The notes under the pieces: generated by a model
Databases searched by the model: none
What the model saw: only the letters and a program-made list of their open reading frames with translations
Told to the model about the DNA's origin: nothing
Position numbers and translations under genes: made by a program
DNA from: Rhizoclosmatium globosum
Lineage: Eukaryota; Chytridiomycota; Chytridiomycetes; Chytridiales; Chytriomycetaceae
Assembly: GCA_002104985.1 (NCBI GenBank)
Contig: MCGO01000007.1
Location: 620,001-684,000 of the forward strand
DNA: 64,000 nucleotides
Reading direction: 5' to 3'
Shown here: piece after piece, positions 22,416 to 32,985 of the stretch
How positions within the stretch are numbered: position 1 is the stretch's first letter
How the letters are laid out: each line of letters starts with the position of its first letter

Positions 22416-24131
22416 TCAAACAATAACTGTAGATCCACCCTCTGCATTTGAATCTTCCCCACACAACTCTTCCAACGACTTTCCCGCTGTCTCCGGAATC
22501 AACCAAGTCGCAACAAACCCTGAAAACATGATCCCCGCAAAAGCCGCAAGCACTATCTGTGCGTTTCCTGAAAAATAAGGCCCTACAACCTGAATCCCAA
22601 TAATAGCCCCGACTTTGCCTGCCGCTGCAGACAATCCATGACCCGTAGACCGAAACCGTGTCGGAAACACCTCCCCAGGAACAACAAACGTGGTCGTGTT
22701 TGGTCCAAACTGAAAAAAGAACTGCGCAACAGTGAACACAATAAGAAAACTCGTTTGTTGCGTCGAAATACGGTCCCAATCCCCAGCAAGAGTTGCAAGA
22801 CATATAGTAATAACACCAAACCCAACGTACTGAATTGGTTTCCTTCCCAGTTTCTCAATCAACGCGACAGTGAACCAATACCCAGGCACAGTCCCCGCAA
22901 ATGCGATAATCACGTTTCCGACCGCGATTTGATAAAACAAATTCCAGACATCAAGGGGAGGCGTAATTTTCGCATCATTCACAGTTATTTTTCCAGGTCC
23001 GTTAAAGTTGATCAAGTTCAAGACCGTTGATTGGTTGAGTGCTAGGCCGTACCACGCCACATCCAACGAGAACCAGCAGTACATGCAACCAATGAGGGTT
23101 TTTGCGTTTCGCCACTGACCAAAGTAGTTTTTGAACTCAGAAAGGGAGTTTTTCTTGACTGCAATGGTGGTTCTCCTTGAAGTCACGGTGGTGTCACTTT
23201 CCCAGTTCGATGTCACGTTTTGAGAGTTTTCGTTCATAAGCAGTACTTTTGCGACGTCATGTTCTGCTTGTTCGGCGTCTCCGAGGACTGATAGAGGTGG
23301 TGAGTGACTGGTTAACGAAAGGCGAAACAAACCATTGACGGTGAAGCGAGGCGTTTCTGGAATTGTCAAACGAAAGTAAACGGCGCAGAGAGCAGGCACG
23401 ATTCCAAATCCAACAGCAATACGCCACACTGTATCCAAATAGGAGTAATCACTCTGAACTTGCACTCTCAAAGCCGCGAGAGCAACCACACACACAATAC
23501 CACCCGTCATAATTCCAACACCTTGCATTGCAAAGACGGCCGCAAGCATCATGCCTCTATATCTGACATTCGCAAACTCAGCTGTAATCACCGCGGACAT
23601 TGGATAATCCCCACCAATCCCAATCCCCAAAAAGAACCTCCACATTGAAAAGACTTCAAGAATACTTAATCCATTAACCATACTCGCGCTCAAAGTGCTT
23701 CCGAGTGTACAAACGATCATGATAATCAATTCAACGCCATACATCTTTTTACGCCCGAGTTTGTCACCCAACACGCCAAACGCAATTTGTCCAATCAGGT
23801 TCCCCCAATTCGTCGAGGCTTTCATCCACGCATCCACGTGGATTCCGTTTGGGAAATCAGAGTTGAAATCGACTTTTGTGTTCTGAGGAGTCTTTGGGAT
23901 CGGACTGGGGTTGTCGAAGCCAGGCATGAAGGGTGGATAGGTTCCTGAGATGAGAGATGGGCCGTAGTAGACTTGGTAGATCATGGGAAGAGCTTGAGAA
24001 ATGACAAAGATATCGTACGCGTCTGCAAAGAAGCCGACGCCGGAGACAATTACAGCACGTAAATGAAACCAACCGAGTTTTGCATCGTCGAGATGGATAA
24101 AGGCTGTCGCGGTTGGTGTTTGGTCAGTCAT
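22416..24131 (-). CDS. phosphate:H+ symporter, Pho84-like (MFS)
   Basis: About 556 residues after removal of a 45-nt in-frame intron at 23332-23288. Major facilitator of the PHS family, taking up inorganic phosphate with protons at the plasma membrane. Landmarks: VSGVGFFADAYDIFVIS in TM1, GDKLGRKKMYG after TM2, the family signature RFFLGIGIGGDYPMSAVI in TM4, PETPRFT at the end of the first half, and the YWFTVALIEKLGRKPIQ loop in the second half. Without the intron the PETPRFT..GDAEQAE junction matches the Pho84 family; read through, it carries 15 extra residues. C-terminus DSNAEGGSTVIV. Likely induced by phosphate starvation, by analogy only. Confidence 0.93.
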   Translation of the reverse strand: MTDQTPTATAFIHLDDAKLGWFHLRAVIVSGVGFFADAYDIFVISQALPMIYQVYYGPSLISGTYPPFMPGFDNPSPIPKTPQNTKVDFNSDFPNGIHVDAWMKASTNWGNLIGQIAFGVLGDKLGRKKMYGVELIIMIVCTLGSTLSASMVNGLSILEVFSMWRFFLGIGIGGDYPMSAVITAEFANVRYRGMMLAAVFAMQGVGIMTGGIVCVVALAALRVQVQSDYSYLDTVWRIAVGFGIVPALCAVYFRLTIPETPRFTVNGLFRLSLTSHSPPLSVLGDAEQAEHDVAKVLLMNENSQNVTSNWESDTTVTSRRTTIAVKKNSLSEFKNYFGQWRNAKTLIGCMYCWFSLDVAWYGLALNQSTVLNLINFNGPGKITVNDAKITPPLDVWNLFYQIAVGNVIIAFAGTVPGYWFTVALIEKLGRKPIQYVGFGVITICLATLAGDWDRISTQQTSFLIVFTVAQFFFQFGPNTTTFVVPGEVFPTRFRSTGHGLSAAAGKVGAIIGIQVVGPYFSGNAQIVLAAFAGIMFSGFVATWLIPETAGKSLEELCGEDSNAEGGSTVIV

Positions 24132-24556
24132 TTTTGTTTGATGAGAGCTTGGAGCAAAACCCCTTCCACACGTTTTTGTTCATATGCACGTGTTTTCTTC
24201 CGACAACATTAAGCTCTTTCGGCTAAATATTATATCGCTGAAAATGGCGTTTCTAGGTTTGAGGTTATCACGGTGGATTTCTCAACTACAGCGCGCTTCA
24301 TACAAATCATTGATATAACACATCAGATTGCTTTCGAAGCTATTATTACAAAGGTGGAATCGACTTGATTGGTACTATTAATTACTAATAGATAGATCTG
24401 TTTTTGAGGTTTAAAACTGCTGTCAAATACTCATCTGGTCCACCACATCACTTCATCCTCAATTCCCCAGCCTGCCCCCCGATCGACGCGTATCCCATTA
24501 TCTTCTAGCAGATCCACTTATTAGACACCATCAATTCTTGTGTCCAACCAATTAAG
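24132..24556. other. divergent intergenic region
   Basis: Spacer between the phosphate transporter and the Gln/Pro-rich gene; holds both promoters. No other gene seen. Confidence 0.5.
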
Positions 24557-25841
24557 ATGCAGCCTCCACCACCACCAACACCGTCCCACCCATCTCTTCC
24601 CAAATCCAGCACCAATCCCGCCACGACACCGACACCACTCAAACACACATCACCATCACGAAACACGTTCAAACCAGGAAAGCCGCGGCAACCAACTTCA
24701 AATTCCAGTTCAAATCCAAATCCTAATTTAGTCAAGCGAAAAGGCCGGCCTCCCTCAGCGCCAAAAGCCTCACCGGCGACGCTGAACCAGAACCAAAACC
24801 AGAACCAAAACAAACGCGACGAACTTGTTCCAGCAACGCCCTCGAGTTTGATGGCCCAGGCACCGCTTTCTTCCGCACTTCCACTTTCACTTCCACTTCA
24901 ACAACAAAGCCAACTTCAGAGTCAGTTATTGGCACAGAATCAGTTCCTTCTTCAAATGGGCCTTATCCCACACCAACCACCACCACTAAAACGCGTAAAG
25001 AGCCCTGTCCTCTTTCACGGTCCCATCCAACGCACAGACAGCCTCATATCCTCAGCATCAACAATCTCAGACTCTGGTCCAGACGAAGCACACGATCTTC
25101 TCTCAAACTTCTTGTTCAACTCTCCCTCTACTCCTTCTATCACCTCGACCAACACCCACGTCCTCCAAAAGTCTCCTCCACCTTCAGAAACTCTAAGGTT
25201 GACCGGAACAAATAAATCACGCGTGCCGTCAGAACACCTTGTGCCTCCAATCCTTCCAATTCAACTACCATCGAAAGTAGTCCCTCCAACAATATCCAGG
25301 AAACCATCTTCTTCTTCACTTTCATCTGCCACCTCAATTTCGCATCCTTCTCCACGCGTACATCAGCAACTACAACAACCTCATCCGTCTGTACCACTAC
25401 AACAATCGGCTTCTTCTATACTTAAACCGCAACTTCAAAGTCAACATCAACCTCCTCTTCCAAACTTGCAACAACTCTATCAACAGCAACAACAGTCACT
25501 CCTCAAACAAAAACAAGAACTCGCGACACATTTTGCTACAATAACAGGATACACGGATCCATTCACTGAAGATTATTGGTCCGTGTTTTTCGGGTTGGAT
25601 GTATGGAATTGTGTGTCGGTGAGTTGTTTTTTTTTTCATTTGTCTCGACTTTCAGGAGACTCATGACGATATTCTGTAGACGGGGAAACAGTTTCTGTAT
25701 TATAATGCCGATCGAAACGCACCTGCTGCTCAAGGGATTGGTGGACCTGATGCTGTTTCGTTACCATATCTTACAAAAATTCTGTTTCAGGGGGAGTCGG
25801 GGAGTACTGGAAATAATGTCGGGAGGAGTACGTCAACTTAA
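24557..25841 (+). CDS. Pro/Ser/Gln-rich protein, possible regulator
   Basis: About 405 residues. Residues 1-340 are low complexity (Pro, Ser, Gln, Asn), with NQNQNQNQNK, LPLQQQSQLQSQ and a basic patch VKRKGRPPSAPK resembling an AT-hook (R-G/K-R-P). A short ordered end follows: FTEDYWSVFFGLDVWNCVS, intron 25619-25679, TGKQFLYYNADRNAPAAQGI. An alternative acceptor at ..TTTCAG (about 25653) would add ETHDDIL and then hit an in-frame TAG, so the later acceptor is preferred. It has the composition of a nuclear regulator, but no DNA-binding domain is certain. Confidence 0.6.
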
Positions 25842-26026
25842 GGAATTAGAGTGTTGATGAGATAGATATTAGAAGTGGGAAAGAAGTTGTTTTTCTTCTG
25901 GTTTGATTCCATGCATGCACCTGTGCTTGTTTCTATAATCACTGTTCTATTTAGTTTACTTTATTTAGTTTTCTATCTCATCGTCTGAATAATCTATAAA
26001 CTGTGTCGAAAACAAAGATCAATCAA

Positions 26027-27072
26027 ATGGTATGGCATTGAAATCAGGAGGGACACCCACTGACACGCTCCACCAAAACAGTCTCAAACCGAGTACACGG
26101 AAGTTGTCTCGCAGGAGTTCACAGTTGGTGAGCCATTGATGCGTGTGAAGGCAGCCACTAACCTCATATGTTCGCAGGCAAAGTCGATGCCGGAATGGCC
26201 ATCCTTCTCTCGCCAGACCACCACTTGATTGAGTTTCCAGCTACAATTCTGCCCGTGAGTCGCCTTCTCAGCACCTTCCTCAATCCAATCTAATAATCCC
26301 CCTTCATCAATAAACCAACCAACCCTTCAAAGGACGGCGTCACAACTGGCTCAATCATCAATGTGACAATCGAACGAAACCACGACGAAGAACGCAGACG
26401 CAGACAGGATTTTATGCTCCTCCAAGACGACATTCTCGCCCAGTTCTCAAAACACCCTGAACCACCAGTCATCTCGCTGAAATCTGTCACTCAAACATCG
26501 GCTATTATTACATGGAAACCTCTTGTGCTTCACAGTGCTGGGCTGAAGGGGATCGACGTGTACAGGAACGGCCAAAAGATAAGTCTGCAAGTCCCTCTAA
26601 CTGGTAAAACCCCTGCCACTCCACGCCTTCTTCGCCTTACTAAAACTAGACATCCAAAATTAAAGCACTCTCCGCAAAACTATCCGGTCTCGAAGTAAAC
26701 CACCCCTACACCCTCCACATAGTCCTCCGCACAACCGCAGGCCCCTTCCCTTCAAACACCCTCTCCTTCCAAACCCACACTCTCGAAAACCTTACCGGCC
26801 TAAACATCTCCTTTGGTCCCCTGGCACACCCTTCAGAAGCACAACCTCTCATCGCCCTCTTAACTCGCATCGGCGCGAAATACACAGAGGAATTGAGCAC
26901 AGAGAACACGCATTTGGTCTGTGTGTATGGTAGAGGCCCGAAATTTGAGAAAGCGAGGGAGTGGAATGTTCCGTGTGTGAGTCCTGAGTTTTTAAGAGCT
27001 TGTGAAGGAAATGGACGCGTAATGAATTCAAGTGCGTATTATGTTGCGCCGGATGGGAGTGCTAGTTTGTGA
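26027..27072 (+). CDS. CHS5: Chs5-like exomer protein (FN3-BRCT)
   Basis: 267 residues, matching Chs5/Cfr1, the exomer scaffold that sorts chitin synthase and other cargo from the trans-Golgi to the cell surface. N-terminal dimerisation region [20 protein letters not shown] then [11 protein letters not shown]3-like domain with [24 protein letters not shown]-like domain ending TENTHLVCV and [13 protein letters not shown]. Five exons; introns 26030-26081, 26128-26177, 26255-26332, 26604-26665. The first exon appears to be only the ATG, since the upstream frame closes at a TGA inside the first intron. It lacks the long Lys/Glu-rich tail of yeast Chs5. Confidence 0.85.
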
Positions 27073-27403
27073 GGGAGGACAATTAGTGTGTCTGACAGTA
27101 TACACTAAAACGAAGAAGATAATCGTCGAATCAAATCGTTATTTCTTTGCGTTCTTTTCATATACCGTTAATCAAAAAGTATGGAGAACGCGCATTTGGT
27201 ATGTTTCTATTGTGGATGCGGGCCGAGATTTGCATTATTAAAAAAGCCGGACCAACCAAATACAGTCAATCACGGCAATCCGTCCTGGCCATTCTCGTGC
27301 TATCCTCCGACACAACTGACAATCTATTGCTAGAAAATCCCAGATTGTGCAAGAAAGCCAGTCAGCCTCTTTAAATCTCATCAAAAAGCACACTTTAACA
27401 TAT
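27073..27403. other. intergenic region
   Basis: Spacer between CHS5 and the first small Cys-rich gene; only short open frames without recognisable content. Confidence 0.45.
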
Positions 27404-27835
27404 ATGTCATACGGTAACTCAAACTCTGGCTGCGTATGTTCAACATCATGTGGCGTTGGATTCGAAAACTTGCTTCAAGCTTATTGTGGGGTTCCAACTT
27501 CTTGTTCCGCCAAATGGCCATCCACTTGGACAACTGGTAGCTATTTCGACTATTGTGACAAGCCGTTCTTGCAACAGATTGCGTCGGGAATTAATCAAGC
27601 CACGAACCAAGCTGCTGGTCAAGCTCAACAGGTCGCTGGTCAAGCTCAGCAAGCTATAGGACAAGCTCAACAAGCAGGGATTAACCAGGCACAGCAGGGT
27701 GTCAACCAGGCGCAGCAGGGAATCAATCAGGCGCAACAAAACATCAATAAGAACCTGCCAAAGAATCAAGGTGTGGATGTCAATGGCTCCTTAGGCTTGT
27801 TCGCGATTATACTTTGGATGATTGTTGGACCCTAA
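27404..27835 (+). CDS. small Cys-rich protein with Gln/Ala repeats
   Basis: 143 residues. The N-terminal domain has the pattern C-x-C-x3-S/C-C-G-V-G, then YCGVPTSC and YFDYCDKPF. The middle is a run of about 7-residue units rich in Q-A-Q-Q-x-x-x (from INQATNQAAGQAQQ to GINQAQQNINK). The C-terminus is hydrophobic (LGLFAIILWMIVGP), like a tail anchor or GPI signal. No cleavable N-terminal signal is seen. Paralogue of the next gene. Unknown function; may be a surface or wall protein. Confidence 0.65.
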   Translation: MSYGNSNSGCVCSTSCGVGFENLLQAYCGVPTSCSAKWPSTWTTGSYFDYCDKPFLQQIASGINQATNQAAGQAQQVAGQAQQAIGQAQQAGINQAQQGVNQAQQGINQAQQNINKNLPKNQGVDVNGSLGLFAIILWMIVGP

Positions 27836-28304
27836 TGCATTCTCTGTTGAGTAAATAAATAAGAATAGAATCAACTTTGAGGCATAATTAGAAGATGACC
27901 CCGTAAAAACAGGCTATTAGCATTAGATATGCAAAGGAGAAGAACTATGAAATATTGCAGATCTCGGACAATCACGAAAGAGGCCCGGCTCGAAATCAAC
28001 AGTTTTATGAAGTAAGCGAATCCAAAGACCGCTTCATAACTTGATTTCGAGCCGTCGCGTTTTAATTGCGTTTCTCTCTATAAATACAAGAGAACAGATT
28101 GCGAAAGTAATTTCTGTCAACGTTGATAACCTAAAAGCAGGCACGACAGATCAAATAGGAGCGCTGGAACTAGGAGCGGTATTTAGCATAAATGAAAGCC
28201 GTATGTTAGTAATATTACTTAAGCGCGAGTCAAGAACTGGACCCTTCTCGGCCCGAGAGCAAGAATTGTCATTTGGGAAATCACCAAAAACACCTCAAAG
28301 AAAG
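27836..28304. other. intergenic region
   Basis: Separates the two Cys-rich paralogues. An open frame reaches back to 28041 but upstream of 28305 shows no similarity to the paralogue. Confidence 0.45.
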
Positions 28305-28636
28305 ATGACAACAGTTCTTTACACCGCTTCTCAAACAGTATTAAACAATGGACCATTGAACAACGCAGCCTATTACTCTAATAACAGCTGCCTTTGTCAA
28401 GATTCCTGCGGCGTTGGCCCAATTTCGATGACTCAACGCTATTGCCACGTCACGCCTTCTTGTGCAGCTGCAAAATACTCCTTGGGGTATTACAACTTTT
28501 GTGATATGCCCTTCAGTTACCCACAGGGACCCAGCAACCTGTCAATCAAGGGGTGAACAGCCTGTTGCCAAAGAGTGAGGGATTCTCAACAATCGGATCA
28601 GTTAGCTGGCTTATAGTTCTTTATTTGATTTGTTGA
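28305..28636 (+). CDS. small Cys-rich protein, paralogue
   Basis: About 110 residues. Same domain as the gene at 27404: CLCQDSCGVGPISMTQRYCH, TPSCAAAK, YYNFCDMPF, but with no Gln/Ala repeat. After FSYPQGPSN one base appears to be missing; the next frame reads NQGVNSLLPKS and a hydrophobic end SVSWLIVLYLIC, matching the tail of the paralogue. Start MTTVLYTASQ chosen because it aligns with the paralogue's length. Unknown function. Confidence 0.6.
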
Positions 28637-28698
28637 ACTTATATACACCAGAGACAATAAATTGTTAGAACCATTAGAACATCTATATTCTATTCTTT

Positions 28699-29731
28699 TC
28701 AAGCTGAGGTTGGAATACCACACACAGTGTTTCCACACACAAAGTAGACTGCATCAACACATCCATATGGCCCACCAGTGACTGAAACCTTGTTGCTCCA
28801 TCCGACAGTGGTACAGTGTGGAACAACGGCGGCAATCTTTGAGAGACAGTCGAGGGGATCACACGTTGGATATCTGGAATCATTTGGAGTTAGCTTATAA
28901 GTAGATCCAACACCGGCTGTGCATGGACTGTGAAGACAGGTTCCGAAAGGAACGTTGACAAGAGTTGAAGTTGGGGCACTTGTGGTGGTTGTAGTGGTTG
29001 TAGTAGTAGTAGTGGTGACGACTGCCGTGGTTTTAGTCTTCACAACTGTTGTTGCAGTAGTTTTAACTTGAGCTGTAGTCGTTGGGACTGGACCTGCACC
29101 GTAACATTGGTCGGCAATGGCATTCATCCAAACAGCCATCTAAAGCAATCGTCAGTCAATAATAATATAACAAATTTAGCCACACACTCTGTATCCAGCT
29201 TTCGCAACTTGTTCCATCAAGAGGTCCTTGGTCTGTGGAAAACAACATGAGTATACAGTGAAGATTTGCAACAATGAATAATAATTACAGCAGTGTAGTA
29301 AGCACCGCCAAAGTCGGCACTTGGGTCTTTATCATAAAGGGTCCAGAATGCATTCTTGTTGCAGTCAAGCGAGTTTGCATGATTGGCCATGGCCTACTGT
29401 CCATTAGAGCTACGTGTGGCAGGAGTCAAAAGTACTTACAATGGCGGCGATCAAGTTATTTGCAGCATCAACCGTTTTAAGGTCAATGAACGTGGACGTA
29501 GTGTACGCACCCTTGTTATTTCCGTAAATGCCATCCAAGTAGTTCGCGACAGGCACGGCGTCTGAGCTGGAGAATCCCTTCTCAACAGCATAAGCTTGAG
29601 GAATCTCAGAGTCGTGAATGGAGTGGAAGTTTGTTTGGGCTCCGTTGAAAACAATCTTGTCGGAGTTTCCACCAACGTCACGGTTGCAGTTGTGCAAAGG
29701 TTGTGAAATGTCACCCAAGAAGTGAGCCAAA
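28699..29731 (-). pseudogene. S1/P1 nuclease, C-terminal part
   Basis: Exons carrying the second half of an S1/P1-type zinc nuclease: LAHFLGDISQPLHNCNRDVG, then NFHSIHDSEIP (metal-binding His and Asp), AMANHANSLDCNKNAFW and ADFGGAYYTA, split by short introns near 29400-29445, 29230-29290 and 29140-29195. A Thr-rich linker (TTTTTTTT) leads to a Cys-rich domain of about 75 residues. The N-terminal half is not adjacent; it lies at 36902-37242 on the same strand. The first base of this part fits the phase of that exon's donor exactly. Likely a secreted nuclease gene, now broken or dependent on an unusually long intron. Confidence 0.8.
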
Positions 29732-30124
29732 CTGAAAAAGAATATTGGAACTCAATGGCAAACATATTTTGCGTATACACCCCGGGATGGTTACAACACT
29801 CACTGACATTTTCCCCCAAAATTTCATCAAATATATTGACTTTTACATTGGAGAACAATAAACAGTGACCAATCAAATTGGAGATGGAAACGGCAATGTG
29901 GATGAATAGTTTCAAAAAAATTGTTGACCAACAATATTGCCAACTATATCCATTAACAAAATGTGTCTTAGCCCTAAAAATAAGATTTATTTTCTTGAGA
30001 AACATCATGAGACATAATTATGGTAGCACATCTTCTAGATCATCAATCTAAATGTAACTGTTGAAAATGTAAGGATGTGTTAGAGACTGACCAAGACAAA
30101 TGACTTAAACATCAACAATGAGAT

Positions 30125-30650
30125 GTTCATGAGTTGGGAGTGTTTGCAAAAGTGTTTATGTGGAGGGAGAAGTGAGCAAGACTATTTACAGAGTGACTGA
30201 AACTGTTTGCAGAGTGACTGAAACTGTTTGTGGAGTGAGAGTGTGTTTGCGGAGTGAGCGAAAGTGTTTGCGAAGTGAGCGTATGTGTTTGCAAAGTGAG
30301 CGTATGTGTTTGCAAAGTGAGCGTATGTGTTTGCGGAGTGAGCAAGTGTGTTTGCAGAGTTAGCGTATGTGTTTACAGAGTGGCCCAGACTGTTTGTGAA
30401 GTGAGAGTATGTGTTTGCTAAGTGAGCAAAACTGTTGACGGAGTTAGCGAATGTGTTTGCGGACTGTTTGCAGAATGAGCATATGTGTTTGCGAAGTGAG
30501 CATATGTGTTTGCAAAGTGTCCGAGACTGTTTGCGTAGTGAGTGAATGTGGTTGCGGAGTGAGCAAATCTGTTTGCGAAGTGAGCGTATGTGTTTGTGAA
30601 GTGAGCAAAAGTGTCTTCAAAGTGTCCGAGACTGTTTTCAAAGGCATGCG
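30125..30650 (+). repeat. 21-bp minisatellite, about 25 units
   Basis: Degenerate tandem units of 21 bases, such as GTGTTTGCAAAGTGAGCGTA plus one base. Because 21 is a multiple of three, long open frames appear on both strands as heptad-like peptides (CLQSERM on plus, HFANTYA on minus). No start, domain or splice signal supports a protein. Confidence 0.9.
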
Positions 30651-30921
30651 TTCTAAGCAAAAAGTGGAGACTTGCTGAACTTCCATCAGTGTAGGGGTGT
30701 TCTGGCTTCCCCAAACCCCCAGATCAATTCTATCAGACCTGATTTCTGGCAAGAATAATGCATGTTATCTGTTGAGGCCACAGAAGGGACAATTCTTTTG
30801 GTTATTCTGAGTTTATTGATAATTTTAACCTATGTTTTAATCCACAGAATCACTGTCATCTTCAATCTGGGAAGCAGTGCTTTGGATGCGTTTCTTTCAC
30901 CTCTTTCTTTTGTCTTTTGTT

Positions 30922-31170
30922 TCAACAGATGGAACCTGCTGTTTTCATCAGGACGTAAACCTTGTGTCTGATTCGAGATAGAATCACGTTGAAGTGCAAC
31001 AGCCAACCGATGTACACCTGTATCAAATACTTCAAAATACAAACATTTTGGATTGTGTACTCACCTGTTACCATGTGTCGTGGAATCGAAAAGTTATTCA
31101 TCTCTGAAATGTGTCCACCACAAATGCGGCAAGTCCATCCATTGTTTGTTGCTTTCCAGATTGAAGACAT
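30922..31170 (-). CDS. possible BED/C2H2-like zinc-finger exon
   Basis: Open frame beginning MSSIWKATNNGWTCRICGGH, continuing with ISEMNNFSIPRHMVTGEYT. The C-x-x-C ... H-x(n)-H spacing resembles a BED or C2H2 finger. A donor GTGAGT follows PRHMVTG, and basic coding-like sequence further left (KERGERNASKALL) may be the next exon. It sits head-to-head with the gene at 31300. Could be a transposon-encoded DNA-binding protein. Weak evidence. Confidence 0.3.
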   Translation of the reverse strand: MSSIWKATNNGWTCRICGGHISEMNNFSIPRHMVTGEYTIQNVCILKYLIQVYIGWLLHFNVILSRIRHKVYVLMKTAGSIC

Positions 31171-31526
31171 TTTTCTTATCTATTTATTTTGGATACAGAA
31201 AACTGATCTTAATGAGGGATAACCCATGTGTTTTTCCAGGTCAGTTATTCCGGCTCATGCATTTCCAATTGAGCCTCAAAATTTCAAATCAACCTAACAT
31301 GTCCTCAAACAATCCTCAACCCAACCTCCCCACTACAAATTCAACATCACGAATCTCAAAGCTTTTGAATACAAGGTTTGGCGATTCAAGACCTGCCGGT
31401 GATCCTGCCGGAGCCTCGAGAGAAGACGGACGTGCGCGAGGCAGTAGTTCATCATCAGCCACACCCATCATTTGCCAGCGCTCTGAATCACCTTTGCGAT
31501 GCCGCTCTTCTGCAGATCTTGCAAGA

Positions 31527-32985
31527 ATAGTAGGTAGGGATGCTAACCTGGTCTAAACCCGGTACCTGCGGGTATGAGTCATCAGGTATACCTGGGGGTG
31601 TTGAGGGTGAACCTGTACATGTCAGGTTGGGTGGTGGTCAGAAGGTCCGGAAAGGATGCCTGCCCAGCCGTGCCTATCAAACATGATTAGTGTCCTCTCT
31701 CTTTCTTTATACAACAAATAAATAAAGATTAAATAAAGAAAAGTGAGCTCTCGTTTGTACATTGATCCTCTTTTTTACCGAGTAGGCACTCGTCGCCTGA
31801 TATCGGGGAGTACGGACCCGTCCTTTAATGAGAAGGAACTCATACCAGTGACAAGATGGTAACTTGGCCGTTTTATGAGAGGCACTCGATAGCTTTCGTT
31901 TTATGTATAATAAAGTGCATCGCCCCGCCTTCTCACTTCTTTGCGCAATTAAATGGCAGCGCCGTGACCTTTGGAGTCACAGCACAGAAGCATTGAGAGA
32001 TTGGAACGCGCCCTACAGTCAAGTTAAGTTTATTGAAAGATGAAAGAAGATTAAAGAGAAGAAGAGAAAGAAAAAAGAACGGAAATAGCTTTAAGCCACA
32101 TGATTCTGTTGTTGAAGCTCACGTGTAACGTCGCCCTCCTCCATATTGATTCAAAGCAACAAGCGATGTTGCCTTGGTATTAAATGAAAGGACATCAGTT
32201 GTATACCAGTTGTGCATACAAATTAACGCTCCTGCAGTGTCAGGCGTCAATCGATTACGCTTCTCGGTGATGATGTTCCCTGCATCCGAAAACAGGTGCT
32301 CAGATGGAACAGAGGAGCCGGGAATGGCCAAAAAGTCCCGGCCATTTTCCATAGACTTGGGTATTTGTCCTTGTTGGCTTCCCACCACTTGAGGGCATTG
32401 ACTTCAGACAATCAATCGAGTTTCAGGTATCTAAATGGAGTAAAAACCGTGAGATGAGCTGAGAATGATACACCATACGCTTCAAGTTTGTCTGCATCCA
32501 CAGCCACTCTTGTGGCTCCCCGTTTTCGCTTTACACCTGCCAACTGGAGCTTGAACTGTTGGCGCTTGATGAGTTGTTAGTCCACTTTCTCCGTCTGCTT
32601 GTTCAAGTGCGGCAACTGGAAATGTAGAACAGTGCGAGGTGTCTCTTTTACCCTTAAACTAGGAGTTGAGGCAGCAGTAGACGGTGTTCTTGGACCTGCA
32701 GTAGTTTTGTTGTGCTTTGATGGTGTTTCAAGGACAGACTGGACGCTCTTCTTCATCGTCAAAGTCAGACATAGCAAGTTAATGATAAAAAATTGAAAAA
32801 AGAAATGGCTATATTGGACGTGTCATTTCCTGAAATTCTCCAAAAAATGAGCTACGTGACCCCCACCACCACCACCAGGTCACCCACCAGGTTCACCCAA
32901 AAACCAAACCTGGCCATGTCACGTGACCAGGTTTACCTGACCAGGTCCGGATATCAGGTATAAAATTCGCATCCCTAATAGTAGG
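31527..32985. mobile_element. internally deleted hAT transposon with target-site copies
   Basis: The element spans 31535-32977 (1,443 bp). Its ends are inverted repeats TAGGGATGC and GCATCCCTA, and it is flanked by perfect 8-bp direct copies ATAGTAGG (31527-31534 and 32978-32985), the hAT hallmark length. It holds both ends of a transposase gene on the minus strand but no middle, so it cannot move on its own. Subterminal regions carry repeated ACCTGG-type motifs (CAGGTTxACC) that may be transposase sites. Confidence 0.93.
32119..32772 (-). pseudogene. hAT transposase remnant
   Basis: Starts MSDFDDEEERPVC with an acidic end; after a gap and stops it resumes with the hAT dimerisation domain: LKWWEANKDKYPSLWKM, FLAIPGSSVPSEHLFSDAGN, IITEKRNRL, ALICMHNWY. 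The DNA-binding and catalytic middle is missing and the joined frame is broken. Clearly non-functional alone. Confidence 0.88.

Noticed and set aside
23288..23332. 15-residue insertion in the phosphate transporter
   Set aside because: Has GT..AG ends and removal restores the family alignment, so it is an in-frame intron.
28041..28304. N-terminal extension of the second small Cys-rich protein
   Set aside because: Sequence upstream of the ATG at 28305 is unlike the paralogue and looks like 5' flank.
30127..30752. Repeat proteins (HFANTYA or CLQSERM heptads)
   Set aside because: They arise from a 21-bp minisatellite open in many frames; no start or conserved context.
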